Assembly: GCA_037157565.1 (NCBI GenBank) | Contig: JAZHRO010000002.1 | Span: 36,786,501-36,850,500, forward strand | Direction: 5' to 3' | DNA: 64,000 bases | Source: Thalassia testudinum | Lineage: Eukaryota > Streptophyta > Magnoliopsida > Alismatales > Hydrocharitaceae | Shown here: piece by piece, positions 23,621 to 35,320 of the stretch | How the letters are laid out: the number at the start of each line of letters is the position of its first letter | Numbering within the stretch: position 1 is the stretch's first letter | Made by a program: the position numbers and the translations under genes | Notes under the pieces: model-generated | What the model was told of the DNA's origin: nothing | The model's input: the letters and a program-made list of their open reading frames with translations, nothing else | The model's database searches: none

Positions 23621-24560
23621 TGTTGTACTCGAGTTAGTTGGTTTTCATTTATTTTCGATGATGATTTTTTGAGGATTAATTTATTTAGAGATTAAAAAAA
23701 TAATTTAAAAAATATAAAATTAATATTAATCTACAGATTGTATTTATCTACGGAGTAGCGTTAACATTAATTTATATTTGTTTCGATTGGTGTTAAGTTA
23801 TGATATTAACTTTTGTGACATTTACTTTGTAGTGGTATTAGATATATAAAATATTAAGGATGTTAAAGACATAAGTGATGTATAATTTTAATATGTACGG
23901 ATTTATCTAGGTTTGGCTAATACTAATTGAAATTAGTATTAAACAAACCCGTGTTAAAATTGTTGAACCCAAGTTAGCAAATGAAAAGTTAAATAGTCAA
24001 CTAAATGAGAATTAACTCCTCTCTTGATAGGTTACCCCTGCAAGTAAACTTGACCTTAGACTATGTTTGGACATAGGATCTATGGAGATTTTTTCCTTTG
24101 TAAGATTTTTTTTGAAATTTTTTCCTATCACTTCAAGTGATACAAATTTTCACACAATTACATTTAATTATTTCAATTAAATCATAACAACATTTACTCT
24201 CCATTACATTATTAGGTAAATATTCACTCAATCATCTATTTTTATTTTTAACATTAAATAAAAATTTATTACATCATCCACTACCACTTTTAATATTAAA
24301 TAAATACTTACCAATGTCGTATCAATACATCAATCCCTTTATCCTATCACTTAACCATCTACTTATTCGACTATCACCAACAATTTTAAATCATAAAGAT
24401 TTCCCGTAAATGTATTATTCGTAGTTTAAAATTGTGGGCATCCTTGATCTAAATGAATCGGCGTGGCCCTGGTAGTGTACTTGCGTCGGTTGTTAACTTT
24501 ATGACGTAAAATTTATATGTAAAAATTTATAAATTTTAGAAATTACATATCAATCCATAT
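23621..24560. other. AT-rich DNA, no gene seen
   Basis: No coding potential. The part at about 24,060-24,400 has the short AATATTAAATAAA and ACATCATCCACT strings of the AT-rich MITE-like DNA at 18,113-18,466, so it may be a remnant of a related element. Confidence 0.4.
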
Positions 24561-25400
24561 ATTTATTTTGTTGTAAGTTTTTCTGTGATAAAAATTAAAT
24601 ATAACTGCTTGAATGAAATAAAAATAATATAGAGATCCCTACGCATCGTGGGAGCCAATGCATTTCATGTGATGTGAAAATTATATCCAAGTTCTTATAA
24701 GTTGTATAAATTGTTAATTTTCCTAGATTGAAATTGCAGGAAGTTCCTTAAATGAGAAAAAAATAATAAAAAGATCCCTATGTACTCTAGAAGTTACCGT
24801 AAGCATTGCATCCAAGCCCTCATGCATGCTAAAAATTACAAAAATGTCCCTATACCTTTTTTTCTAATTTTTTTTCCATCTAAAATGCAAGAAGTTTCTT
24901 GAATAAAATAAAAATAACACAAAGGTTCCTATGGAGGGCAATAATAACTAAAGTTGCATTTGATGTAAAAAATTATATCTAAACCCTCATAAGTGTTAAA
25001 AATTACAAATAAGAATCGATATCTCTTCCTTTTTGATTTTTTTTCCCGATCAAAATTGCAAGAAACTCATTAAATAAAATGAAAATAACATAGAGGTCCT
25101 TAAGTACTATAGCAGCTACTATAAAAATTGCATCTAAGCCCTCTTAACTGTTAAATTGCAAATAAGATCCTGACTCTTCCTTTTCTTAAATTCTTTTCAA
25201 TTGAAATTATAAGAAGCTCCTTCAATGAAATGAAAATAATATAGAGGTCTCTATGTACTATAAATTGAATCCAAGCCCTCATAAGTAACAAAGATTGCAA
25301 ATATGACCCTTTATCTATTCCTTTTTAAAATTTTCTTTTGATCGAAATTGTAGGAAGCTCCTTGAATGAAGTGAAAATAACACAAAGGTTTAGTGTATTT
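24561..25400. repeat. Degenerate tandem repeat, unit about 140-170 bp
   Basis: A string like GAAATTGCAGGAAGTTCCTT followed by AATGA-AAATAACA, AGGTCCCTATGTACTATA, TTGCATCCAAGCCCTCATAA and a T-rich run recurs with its GCAAGAAG core at about 24,736, 24,887, 25,058, 25,208 and 25,350 (spacings 151, 171, 150, 142). About five to six diverged units are present. No coding sequence. Confidence 0.8.
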
Positions 25401-25529
25401 TGATTTCTAAACCATGGAAAATAAAAATACATCGGTTGAAACCATCATGTATTGTAATGTACGTTTTTTTACTTTTTGACTTATTTTTTTGCTATAGCAA
25501 TTTCTTAAGCAGTAGAATTTTGATACAAT

Positions 25530-26470
25530 CACTACTATAAAAGTGAGAATTGGTAACAGGAATTTGGTGACGATTTTGGGAACTATGACCAAACGTAACT
25601 TATGGTGACGATTCCACTCAAAATCGTAACCATTGTGGGAGAGTGAGATTTGTTTTCAAATGTAACCTTTTGTGATGGGTATAAGAACCGCGACAAAAGG
25701 CTTTGGTGATGGTTTCAAGTGGAACCGTGACCATAGGCTTCCTTTGGTGACGATTCCAAGTGGGACCATGACCATAGCCTTCCCATTTGTGATGGTTCCA
25801 AGTGGGACCGTGACCATGGCATTCCCTTTGGTGATGATTTCAAGTGGAACAATCACCATTGCTCCCTTCAAAAATTTCCCTCCCTTCCGCGCACCCTCTC
25901 TCGAATTTCCTCGTCGCCAACTTTCCCCAAAACGCACTCCTGCCCCCATCACCTTCCCCCTCCCCTGACTCCCCGGCCCCCACCCCTATGGCGTCAGCTC
26001 CCCCGACCATCACCTGCCCCCTTCCCTCTCCCAACGACGGTGGTGCCTCCCCTTACTCCCCCTCAAGATCGCCAAAAGCACCTCTCCTACCCCTCAAGAT
26101 CACCACCGAAAATCAACTCCCGCTGCCAATACCTTCCCCCTCCCTCGACTCTCCGATTGCCTCCCCAACGACGTCACCTTCCCCGACCATCCCCAACCCC
26201 CTTCCCTCTCCTGACGAAGGCACCTCCCCTGACCATCCCCTCCACAGTAGCACGTCTCCTCCCCCTCAAGACCGCTACCTATCTCCCTCCCTCATCTCCC
26301 CCAGCAGCACTTCCATTACCACTACCGCTGTTACAACTAGGGTTAATATACCACTCTTCCTTTTTTTTATTTATTCATTCATTTCATTCTTCCTCCTCCA
26401 ACTCCATTTCTCTTAATCTCCTGTTATTTTTGTTGTTGCAGTACTTGGTGGATCTATTGGCTTTGGAGTG
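25530..26470 (+). mobile_element. CACTA-1: 5' end of an En/Spm-type element
   Basis: CACTACTATAAAAG at 25,530 has the form of a CACTA terminus. It is followed to about 25,860 by diverged copies of a GGTGACGATTCCA / GGACCGTGACCAT motif in both orientations, as in CACTA subterminal repeats and related to those at 30,520-31,136. Next comes a C-rich stretch (25,865-26,320), like the leader of plant CACTA elements. Its 190-residue Pro/Ser-rich ORF looks like composition and not a protein. A possible intron runs from near 26,340 to TTGTTGTTGCAG at 26,441. No transposase follows, so the element is truncated or non-autonomous. Confidence 0.6.
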
Positions 26471-29400
26471 GCTCAAGGAGATCTACTGACCTCGGATTGT
26501 CTTAAGGGTTAACATGCACGCTAGGTGTTTGATGGTATGCCAACAAGTTTTGAAACTAGGCAGCTTTTTTTGATCATAGACAACATGCATCTAGGAAGCT
26601 TCAAGATTATAATAGTGTCAAGATTGCAACATTCTACATTATTAATAAGCAAGATCAAAGAACACACCCTAGCCGCGTTGTTCTGTATCCTTCAATCTGA
26701 GAAGCTTCTTTAAATGGACAAATCTCATAAACATATATAATAGAAAAGGCACTTTCCATGTCAAAATAGCATGGCTAGATGGTAAGCATAGTCCTTTATA
26801 ATCAGAGTGAAGAAAGTTCATACATGTTTTCCCTGTTCTCAAAGTATTGATCATAGAATGAATAGAATTCTTTCTGACTCCTAAATCATCAGACAACTGA
26901 ATCAGCAAAGCAAAAAAGGCAGCATTTGCCTAGTTCTTATGTTTGTTCAATAAATTTAGACATAGTTAAGCTTTGGCATAATTAGGATGGTGCTGAGAAA
27001 ATCATAACGGCTCAAGATATCTAATTAAGAGAGTTTCTTTTGTTTAATTTTGACTCTGTAAGACCACATATATCTCCTCTCAATATCTCAAACTTGCTAA
27101 TTTCCTAGACCCCAGAGTAATATAGATTTAAAAAGCTAGTTAGAACAAAAACATCCACTTCAAAAAGCTTCATTCTGCTCAACTCTCTTTTCATGCATTG
27201 TTCATTTGAAATGATGGAAACTACCATGTCAAGACCCAGACAAGGTTAGGTTGCAAGGAGATCTAAGTAGAGAAGCCCTTTCTTTACAATCAATTGAATA
27301 GGTGCCAAGGTGTGCGTCCATAACAAAGAAGAATGTTGTACAGCCTTATGTGTAATCTTGCCCATTTGTCCCAAGACACCCCCAGCAATCCTTCTCCTAC
27401 ACACTAATCAATTTAATTTCACTAGAATGGAAATCATTATATGCGAGCATTTCTCTATGGGTTTTTATCTGAAATCTCCACTGGAAATTGGATGAGTAAT
27501 TATCCATAGGAAAAAATATCTCTATAATTGAAACCCCTTATAAGTTTGCACTTTCGCTACAGTTGCATTTGCTAGAAGAAAGCTAAATGCCCATTATGTC
27601 ATCAATGCAATATTACTTGTGAGTGTTACACACAGGGCATTGTTGATAGTTTTTTTATAAAAAAGACATTGTTGAAAGTTACTATCAATTTGATTTGCCA
27701 TTGAAAGAAATAAATTGTACACTTTGGGTAAGTCCCTTTGTCATGCAAGCAATGCATCTATTTGTGCTCTTGACAATGAGAGAATCACATGTGTGCAAAA
27801 GAGATTGCCACTATTAATATTTTCTTTTCACATGCTTTGCACTCAGAAGTTATAAGTTCCAACACTAAAAGTCAAGTCTGACCTTACGCGAAGCTCAAAG
27901 ACCACTTGGAGTTCAATCAAACTCAATTTCATTTCAGAACTCCCAGCCTTAAGCTTAACCTCGTAGACCACTAATAGCATCACAAGCTACGGTGATGTTT
28001 AATTTTTGAAGATTTATTAATTTTGGGAAGAAATGGATGGTAATACAAGGATCTTTCACTCCGCTTTAAGATTTGCGCATGATTTTTATCTCCATTAATA
28101 TATCCACCAGTGTAGCTTCATTGAGGGTTGTTTTTTTCGTGGAGGGTAATATTTCTAGGTTATGTGGTATTGACCTTTCTACAAGGGGCATCGAAATATT
28201 AATACTTCATGGTGGTACGATCGATCTTTCAAGGGTTTCGATCCTGATAAAAAGCACAAAAATGAGAAGGGAATTGACTTCAAATACAAACCCTGAGTTG
28301 GACCTTGTATTTTTACTCTTAGAGCTATTTTATTTACAGAGTCTAAACAATGGCATTTATATTATGTTTGTTGGGTTCTTTTCTTTATGAAGATCAATCA
28401 TTTCATTTTACTTCATGGGAAAGGAGAAAGAACATTGGTCTAAGGCTACGATGGGTAGAGGGCAGCTGTCTTGCAATCATGTATTGGATGCAAATGAAAA
28501 ATTGGTCTTGCCTATAAGGGATGAATACAATTTTCCCTGAAATTCACGTAATATGATCCAAGTGTCCAATATTCTCAAAAACTTATCCTATCATTTGATA
28601 CAATTCAAATACTTCTTGATTTGATTGGATTTTTTTTGTCAATTAAAACAAAACAACTGATTTCCTTTATTTTCTTTCCCTAATGTACATCGTGAACTTT
28701 TGAAAGTTTATGAATGTTATTGCTACATTTATATTATCCCTATAGAATTGTAAATGTTGAGAAGAGAGGGTGGAAGAGAGGAGAAGCATTATCCAGGCTG
28801 AGTAGGATAGGTTGAGTTAGGCAAAACTAGTGGCTCAACGTGGATGGGAAAACTGGCATGGGAGGTGTTACGCATCAGAGGGTTAAGCAATCTTTGATGT
28901 TTTAATTTAGGTTCAATTTCCATATTATTCTAAATAAGAATCCATATAAATCATCCTTTTAACAAGCAAATCTTGACCGAATCTACTTCAAATTGACTAA
29001 CAAGATATTCTTAATTGCCCCTTACATCAAAGGTCAACCAGTGGGAATTCCTAACTTTAGTAAAAGGGACTTGGGTTTCCATCAGTGCATTCGAGAGACA
29101 AGATGGTAATTTTTCCCCTTACTTTGCTCTCACCATCACAAAGCAGTGTGGGCCCAAGGTTCTAAGTTATAAACAAGGGCTTATTTATGAGTGAGTTCAT
29201 TTGAAAATATAATTCAATCCCTAACAATAATTCAAATCCCACAAGATAGCCTTAAATAGGATGGGGTCATAGATTCAAAGATCTTTCTTGATTCATGTAC
29301 ATCCTTGGCAATGGAAATAGTAGTGATGAGTGATATCTACCTAGGAGTAATTTAGTCATTATTAATGGCAAAGACAACTAAAATATTTTACTAATTTTGA

Positions 29401-30519
29401 TATATGAAAGTTGTAAACATGCTAGACTTGGTTATAGTGATCTTTAAAATTGACTAAAAAATGACCACCTAACTTTTATATTGTAATATATCATTTCCTC
29501 CACCAAGTTTTCTATCTAAATGCTACTATCTTTATAAAAGATAATTACATATATGCATATGGGAACATTACAAAAGGCATATATGCCTTCAAATGTATAT
29601 GCCTATCAAAAGACACATTACAATAATGCTATTGTTCAGAGAAATGTATTAGAGATAATATATCATTTGTTACATTTACAAGTCCTTTAACCCCATGAGT
29701 GACAAAACTCAACTTGAATGCACCAAGACTGATAGGTTGCTGTGATTAGTGTGTTCAATATCTTTACAAGTTTATAAACCAGCAGTTCATCTCTCTATAA
29801 GGGTGTGGGATTCATACATGTTTGTGTATTCATGCATTTTTATTCTATTCTTGGTAGTAGCTGCTAGCCAATAATCGTCGCTATTCTTTGCAAAAATTTC
29901 TAAAGATGATCAACATTATTCCTTGATTAGTGAAGCATTAGGAACTATAACTATCTTATTTGTTGTTAAACACCTAGTACTTAGCAACTTGAAAATTGAT
30001 GTGATTCTAAGTTAACACTTTTATGGGGATTTCTGAAAAACTCTTTTTTTGTGGGAGAAGGATTTTGTGAATTGCGGTTGTTATGGTTGTGGATTTTGTG
30101 GATTTTTAAAACACAATATTTGACTTGTGTTATTACTGTTCTTTTATTTATTAGTATTTATTTATGCAATTTATAGATATCCATACTTACACAACCTTAG
30201 ATGCACTCGATGACAAACAATAAGAAATATAACCCTTAGGGTACAAGTTGAAAGGGTAGGTAAAATTATATTAACATACTTGCTCATTCAAGACTTATGA
30301 TCATGTCATACGGACAATACATTAATGTATGTATATTTCACATACATGCATGATGTGTTGTTTTTATAATATGCCATAAGTCTTGATCATCCTTAGTTCG
30401 GTAAAGTTCCGAATTAAGGAGGGTTCTTGAAGATTTGATCACAACTTAAGTGTTACTTATTACATGTAATCTGTGCTTGGAGAAATCTCAGTGACATCTT
30501 TCTGCTCTTCTCTGGTATA
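26471..30519. other. 4 kb without recognisable genes
   Basis: AT-rich DNA, possibly the body of CACTA-1 up to an undefined right end. The longest ORFs (for example 28,073-28,390) match nothing I know and have no support. An inverted repeat at 30,285-30,391 is listed separately. Confidence 0.4.
30285..30391. repeat. Inverted repeat, 12-bp arms
   Basis: TCAAGACTTATG (near 30,285) and CATAAGTCTTGA (near 30,374) can pair around about 75 bases that contain ACATACATGCATG. A small hairpin TTCGG/CCGAA follows at about 30,398. The function is unknown. Confidence 0.5.
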
Positions 30520-31136
30520 TACTACAACAAAGAAGAGTTTTGGTCACGATTAAAAATCATCACCAAAGGGTTTATAACCATCACAAATTAGCATCAGCAA
30601 AAGTTGCATTGCGAAAGGATTTTTAGTGACAGTTCCACCCAAAATCATCACCAAATATTTGCGAAAGGGTCTTTAGTGACGGTACCACCCAAAACTGTCA
30701 CCAAAGGCAGAGATATTTAGTGACGGTTACACCCAAAATCATCACCAAAGCCTCTCACCAAAGCCCCCATCGTAGCTAGGTTCCATAGCTTTGGTCATGG
30801 TTCTAAACGGTGACCAAAGGATTTGGTGACGGTTTCACCAAGAACCGTCACCAAAGGCAGATATATTTGGTGACGGTTCCACCCAAAACCATCACCAAAG
30901 CTGAGGCTTTGGTGACGGCTCCACACAAAACCGTCACCAAAGCCCCCACGGTAGCTAAGTTCTATACCTTTGCTCTTGGTTATAAACGATGACCAAAGAT
31001 GTTTAGTCACAGTTGTAGAACTGTAACCAAAGAGAAAGCTTTGGTCACGGTTCCTTAACTGTCACCAAAGGTGCCACCGTGACCAAAGGCTACCTTTGGT
31101 CACAGCTAATAAACCATGACCAAAGGTCTCTTAAAA
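30520..31136 (-). repeat. CACTA-2 terminus with subterminal repeats
   Basis: TACTACAACAAAG at 30,520 is one C-to-T change from CACTACAACAAAG. About 600 bases follow in which TTTGGTGACGGTTCCAC and its inverse ACCGTCACCAAAG recur many times, often as inverted pairs around a short CCCAAAA spacer. This arrangement is typical of CACTA ends, where the transposase-associated protein binds. Confidence 0.75.
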
Positions 31137-32129
31137 CAAAAATATTAATCCCATTAGATTCATGTCCATCTTGTTGTGGCCATAGATCAAATTCATTAAT
31201 TACACATGAGTAAAATCCTTAAAAGTATTCTAGAGATCATGTCACCAACTTAAATACCAATAAATTTCAAGAGAATCTTATTTTAATCCTTTTATGTTTG
31301 CATCAGTAACCAAAACTTAGATGCGAACAAGCAAAATTGCTACAAACATGGATGTGAACAAGCAAAACTGCTGCATATATGATTGATACAAGGGCGTAGT
31401 TTTAGAGTAAAATAACCAAGAACCATAGTGTGATACATGTATAAGAGGGAATTTGACAAAAAATGTTGCATTGAGGCACTCACAGGAACTTAACAGGCAA
31501 TGCTAATGACATTTTCAAGCGAATGTTCTAGGCATAAAAATTACGAACCCTGGCAAATGACATTTCATCCCAGTCAAAACAAGAATTCAAACAGAAGCTC
31601 CCTTGGACACTCCATTCACATTAGAAGCTTGCTTCTCTACACTCATTCAGACAATTATCTTCATCAAAACATGCACTTAAAAAGAAACAAAGAATTATAA
31701 TTACATACACTGATGTCCAAATACAGTAATGCCTTTATTAGGACTGCAATGGCATTCCAAGGAGAGTGTAGAAGATGACTATTTTTTCAAAGGGAAGTTA
31801 CAGGGCATTTAGCAAACACATTATTCAAGGAAAAGTTTACAAATGAGCACAGCAAACTAAGGCGATAAATTTTAGCAAAGCAAACCAGCTAAGGTCCCTA
31901 AATGACTGCTCAGTGAGGTTAAATAGCAAAAAAAACTATAGCAAACATAGCTTAACCATGAGTGCATGAGAAGATTCATCATATAGCTATACACATTTTT
32001 GTGAAAGAACCAAAGATTTTCATCATTGAGTCAAAAGGTTCTCTAGGATTATCATCAAACAGGGTACATAAATAAACCAAGAAAATGTGATTTACAATAA
32101 TAAATGACAGCCAACACGTGAGGTACACA
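31137..32129. other. No gene seen
   Basis: Noncoding DNA, presumably within CACTA-2. Confidence 0.4.
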
Positions 32130-32139
32130 AATTTCTGTG

Positions 32140-32450
32140 TACCTGTTGTTGCTGCATGTGCATCTGATGCTGCTATTGCTGCATTTGCTACTACTGCTGC
32201 TGCATCTACATCTGCTGCTGCTATTGCTGCATTTGCTACTACTATTGTTGCATCTGGAAAGGTGTACCTACTGCTGCTGCATTTGCATCTACTACTGCTA
32301 TTGCTGCATTTGCTACTGCTGCTGCTGCATCTACATCTGTTGTTGCTATTGCTGCATTTGCTACTACTGCTGCTGCATCTGGAAAGGTGTACCTACTGGT
32401 GCTGCATCTGCATCTACTGCTGCTACTGCTGCATCTAGAAAGGCGACTCT
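32140..32450. repeat. CTG-rich tandem repeat, about 125-bp unit
   Basis: Two and a half units end GCATCTGGAAAGGTGTACCTAC. Each is built of GCTGCATTTGCT / GCATCTGCTGCT subunits. The open frames on both strands (Ala- or Leu-rich) result from the trinucleotide bias. A shorter similar tract is at 37,043-37,110. Confidence 0.8.
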
Positions 32451-32526
32451 TTTTGGAATAAGGATGGAAAAGAAGCAAATATATATAATACCTACTAAGC
32501 TCCAAAATCTATCTATCTACCTAGGA
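32437..32526 (+). repeat. Duplicated 90-bp segment, copy 1
   Basis: Begins AGAAAGGCGACTCTTTTTGG and matches 37,165-37,256 with few differences. Both copies follow CTG-rich DNA. Confidence 0.85.
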
Positions 32527-32582
32527 AATAGACCACTACAGGAGGAGCTTCTCTGCTGCATCTTTACTACTGCATTGCTAAG

Positions 32583-32848
32583 TTGAATGCTCTGAAGGAG
32601 GAGCTGAAGGCTACAAACGAGCACTTGGTTTACTTGGAAAAGGAGAAATCTTAAGCTCTTGAGGAGCTGAAGCAATGGATGGGTTGGCCTCCGCCTTGAA
32701 AGATGCAGATGCTAAAGCAAAAGAATCGAAGAAAGAACTGGAGATGAAAGAATCTGAAGTTTCTGATGCACTGTGTCACCTAACTGAACTGAAGAAAGCT
32801 CTAAAGTCCACTGAAGAGAGGTACAAAACATTGCTTTCCATTCACTAA
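32583..32848 (+). pseudogene. Captured coiled-coil gene fragment (WEB-family-like)
   Basis: Translation gives a heptad-like coiled coil: LNALKEELKATNEHLVYLEK followed after a TAA by ALEELKQ, then in another frame SALKDADAKAKESKKELEMK and further E/K-rich residues to a TAA at 32,846. Codon use and residue pattern look like true coding DNA, unlike the surroundings. The sequence recalls plant WEB-family coiled-coil proteins (chloroplast-movement family), but this is from memory of the pattern only. It lies inside CACTA-2 on the opposite strand to the transposase, and CACTA elements are known to carry host gene fragments. The internal stop and frameshift make it non-functional. Confidence 0.5.
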
Positions 32849-33354
32849 AATCAAACAAGAAATTGATAGGCTGGTTTCTAATAATTGAAGCCAATTGCTT
32901 GCAATGTGCATTACATTTAACAATTAAAAAGTTCAACCAAATGGAATCTATCATGAAGAAAAGGTTAGAGCGATGCAAATCTTATCGATTCAAGGTAATA
33001 TTTGATAAAAAGAACTGGAAAAGTGACACAAATTTTGATGACTAGTGTACATAGTCAAAATTGCAATCAAAATAAGCTAATGCGAGATTGTAGGCCCAAT
33101 CATGGGATAAATTTATCCTAGGGTGAACCATTCTAGCAAGGATTAGTGGATTTAATCCCACTACATGGTGCCCAAAAGACATGATAGCTAACACATTCCT
33201 TGGATGTAATTAGCAAAATCAATGCTAAAGTGGCAGGGAAATACAGAAGATTCGAGAAGACAAGGATAACTGACCATATATAAGCATTGCTCTTAAAAAG
33301 TAACAAAAAAATAGCAGGCTCGACAAAAGCAGCAGCAGCAGCTCGGCAACAGTT
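32849..33354. other. No gene seen
   Basis: Noncoding DNA between the gene fragment and the copia insertion. It ends in a GCAGCAGCAG tract next to the insertion site. Confidence 0.4.
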
Positions 33355-33359
33355 CATTC

Positions 33360-33809
33360 TGAAATTTCCTACTTGGAGGGGGTGAGATTAGCGTAACGTA
33401 AAAAATGCGGAATTGAAATATACAATCTCACAAAATGAATAAACACACAAGTACACAGGAATTTTTAGGTGGAAACCCAAACCGGGTGAAAACCACCACC
33501 TAACCCTCTCGAGTTAGGATTTTCCGATCAACCTAGTTGATCAAATCCACTAACCGAATCACTTTAAAACGAGGGTGATTCAACCTCAGTACAACCACGC
33601 TACAAGTACGAGGGTAGCGTTCCTCAACCCCTTCTCTCCACGAGAAGGATTTTGTCCCACGAAGGAGACGGGAATTCGCAAAGTGAATACCCAACCAAAA
33701 GACAAAGATAAAATAAAACAACAAACCTATAGAGCCAACAAAGTAATAAACCTAAGCTTCTATAGGATTTAGGAAACTCCCCTTTGTAAGGAGTGCTCTA
33801 GCACCAACA
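33360..33809 (-). repeat. 3' LTR of the SIRE-like element, U3-deleted (450 bp)
   Basis: Almost identical to 35,323-35,757 over its first 430 bases, then jumps directly to the LTR start CTCTAGCACCAACA. About 1.26 kb present in the 5' LTR is missing, including the TATA box and the AGACGTCT array. ORFs at 33,533-33,772 recur in the 5' LTR and are not genes. Confidence 0.9.
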
Positions 33810-33823
33810 ATCTCCCCCTTTTT
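33810..33823 (-). promoter_or_regulatory. Polypurine tract of the SIRE-like element
   Basis: AAAAAGGGGGAGAT on the - strand directly abuts the 3' LTR. Further AAGGGGGAG strings follow at several places up to 34,090, as in SIRE elements, which often have repeated tracts. Confidence 0.75.
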
Positions 33824-34133
33824 GATGATGACAAAACCATAGATAATAATGCATAAAAATCCTCCCCCTTTTTGACATTATCAAAAAGGTTTGATTGATT
33901 TTACATTTCCTATAACTCCCCCTTAAAACATGCTCTTCTATGAGTTTCTTTTAACAAAGGTGATATACTCCCCCTTTTTGTAACAACAAGATAGCTATTA
34001 TTTTTCTCCCCCTTACTAAAGGAAATTTTGCTACCTTATATCTCCCCCTTAAAAATTGACAATTAGCTCATCATTTTTTAACTCCCCCTATCTAAATGCT
34101 TATAAAAAGATAGGGCTAAGAATTTTACCTCAC

Positions 34134-35264
34134 CTACCATGGCCAATAAAATGGCCCGAATGGTGGTGGTGGATGCCACATCGGATGGGGCTCCCATCCG
34201 TAGCTTGGAGGCCCGGGCATTAGCACTGGTCTCCAATCTGGTGGTTGACGTGCGGCGGGTCCGTCGTTTGTTCGCCGTCTCGTCGGTCTTCTTGTTCTCC
34301 TCCTTGGTCTACTCCTTGGTTCTCCCAACTCGAGTTGACCAGACTTGAGCTTGTAGGTCCAGTCCTTTATGTTGTAATTATCCCTGAACCCTACAAAACA
34401 AGATTCTAATTCTTTCTTCGGTATCCAAGTGGGCTTGGATCCGGATCTGTTAGCGGGTCTCCTTGATGGAGATCCTTTCTCAATCTTAGGGCTATAAAAA
34501 TTATCTACTTTATTGATTAATTTGTTAGAGTTTTCCCTAAGACATGCAATTTCTTTTTCTATAATGTTCATTTTAGTCTGTAAATCAGAAATTTCTAATT
34601 TTAGACTAACATTTTCCTCAATCAATTTATTATTTTCATTGATGAGGTTATGATTATCTAATAATAGGTTATCATCCTTAGGACTAGCATCTATGTCCCT
34701 AAGTTATTTTTCTAACCTATCATTTTCATTTTTAAGAAAGCTAAGGTTCTTTTTAATGCTATTATTTTCTCTTTTTAGTGATTTACTAACTTCAAAAAGT
34801 TCATTAAAAGCTTCTTGTAGATCGAGATTTACTTCGTTGTCTGAGTCGCTTTCGCTTTCACTTTCTCCAATTGCCATGAAACCAAGGCACGTGGTTTCCT
34901 TCTCCCCGAGATCTTCTTCCGAGCTCGTCTCCTCATGAGTGCCTTGCAACCTCCTCCATATCTCGTGGGCGGTGGTGCACTCTTGGATTCGTTCGAATTC
35001 TTTTGGACTCAATGCGTAATACAAGGCATTCATTGCCTTTGCGTTGAGTGAGAGCTCTAGAATCTGCACCTGCGAGTAGCCTCCTTGGGGTTGCTTCGGG
35101 ATCTCGTATGGGGTTTCACAACATCCCCATACCTCGAATTCAGTGGCTTGGAGCCACGTCTTCATCCTCAACTTCCAATAGCTGTAGTTGTTCCCGTCAA
35201 AGTAGGGTGGTCGGATGGTGGACTGCCCCTCGGAGATTCTGATTGCGGCTATGCTTCCCTCCAT
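34134..35264 (-). pseudogene. SIRE-like gag (UBN2-type) protein, one internal stop
   Basis: The ATG at 35,262-35,264 opens a frame of about 377 codons to the TAG before 34,134, broken by a single TAA at 34,701-34,703. The N-terminal part (residues about 18-115) is a copia gag domain: PPYFDGNNYSYWKLRMK, then LNAKAMNALYYAL and AHEIWRRLQGTHE. An acidic ESESESD linker and a long coiled coil (about residues 150-255) follow. The C-terminus is basic and then Pro/Trp-rich (PRSRPRRRTRRPTRRR) without a CCHC zinc knuckle. It would assemble the particle. The stop replaces one residue in the coiled coil. Confidence 0.82.
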
Positions 35265-35308
35265 GATCTAGATCCTCGCCGGTTTGTAACGTCGATTTCG
35301 CGAGACCT

Positions 35309-35320
35309 GCTCTGATACCA
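35309..35320 (-). promoter_or_regulatory. Primer binding site (tRNA-iMet type)
   Basis: TGGTATCAGAGC on the - strand lies two bases inside the 5' LTR end. This is the plant initiator-Met tRNA primer site used by many copia and gypsy elements. Confidence 0.9.

Noticed and set aside
25844..26489. 190-residue Pro/Ser-rich ORF
   Set aside because: Composition only; the overlapping frame is equally open. It is a typical C-rich leader behind a CACTA terminus.
28073..28390. 105-residue ORF
   Set aside because: No recognisable domain, AT-rich codons, no supporting context; probably chance.
32118..32586. Ala- and Leu-rich ORFs
   Set aside because: Caused by CTG/GCA trinucleotide bias in a tandem repeat.
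34139..34348. + strand ORFs over the SIRE gag region
   Set aside because: Shadows of the - strand gag frame, which has clear domain matches.
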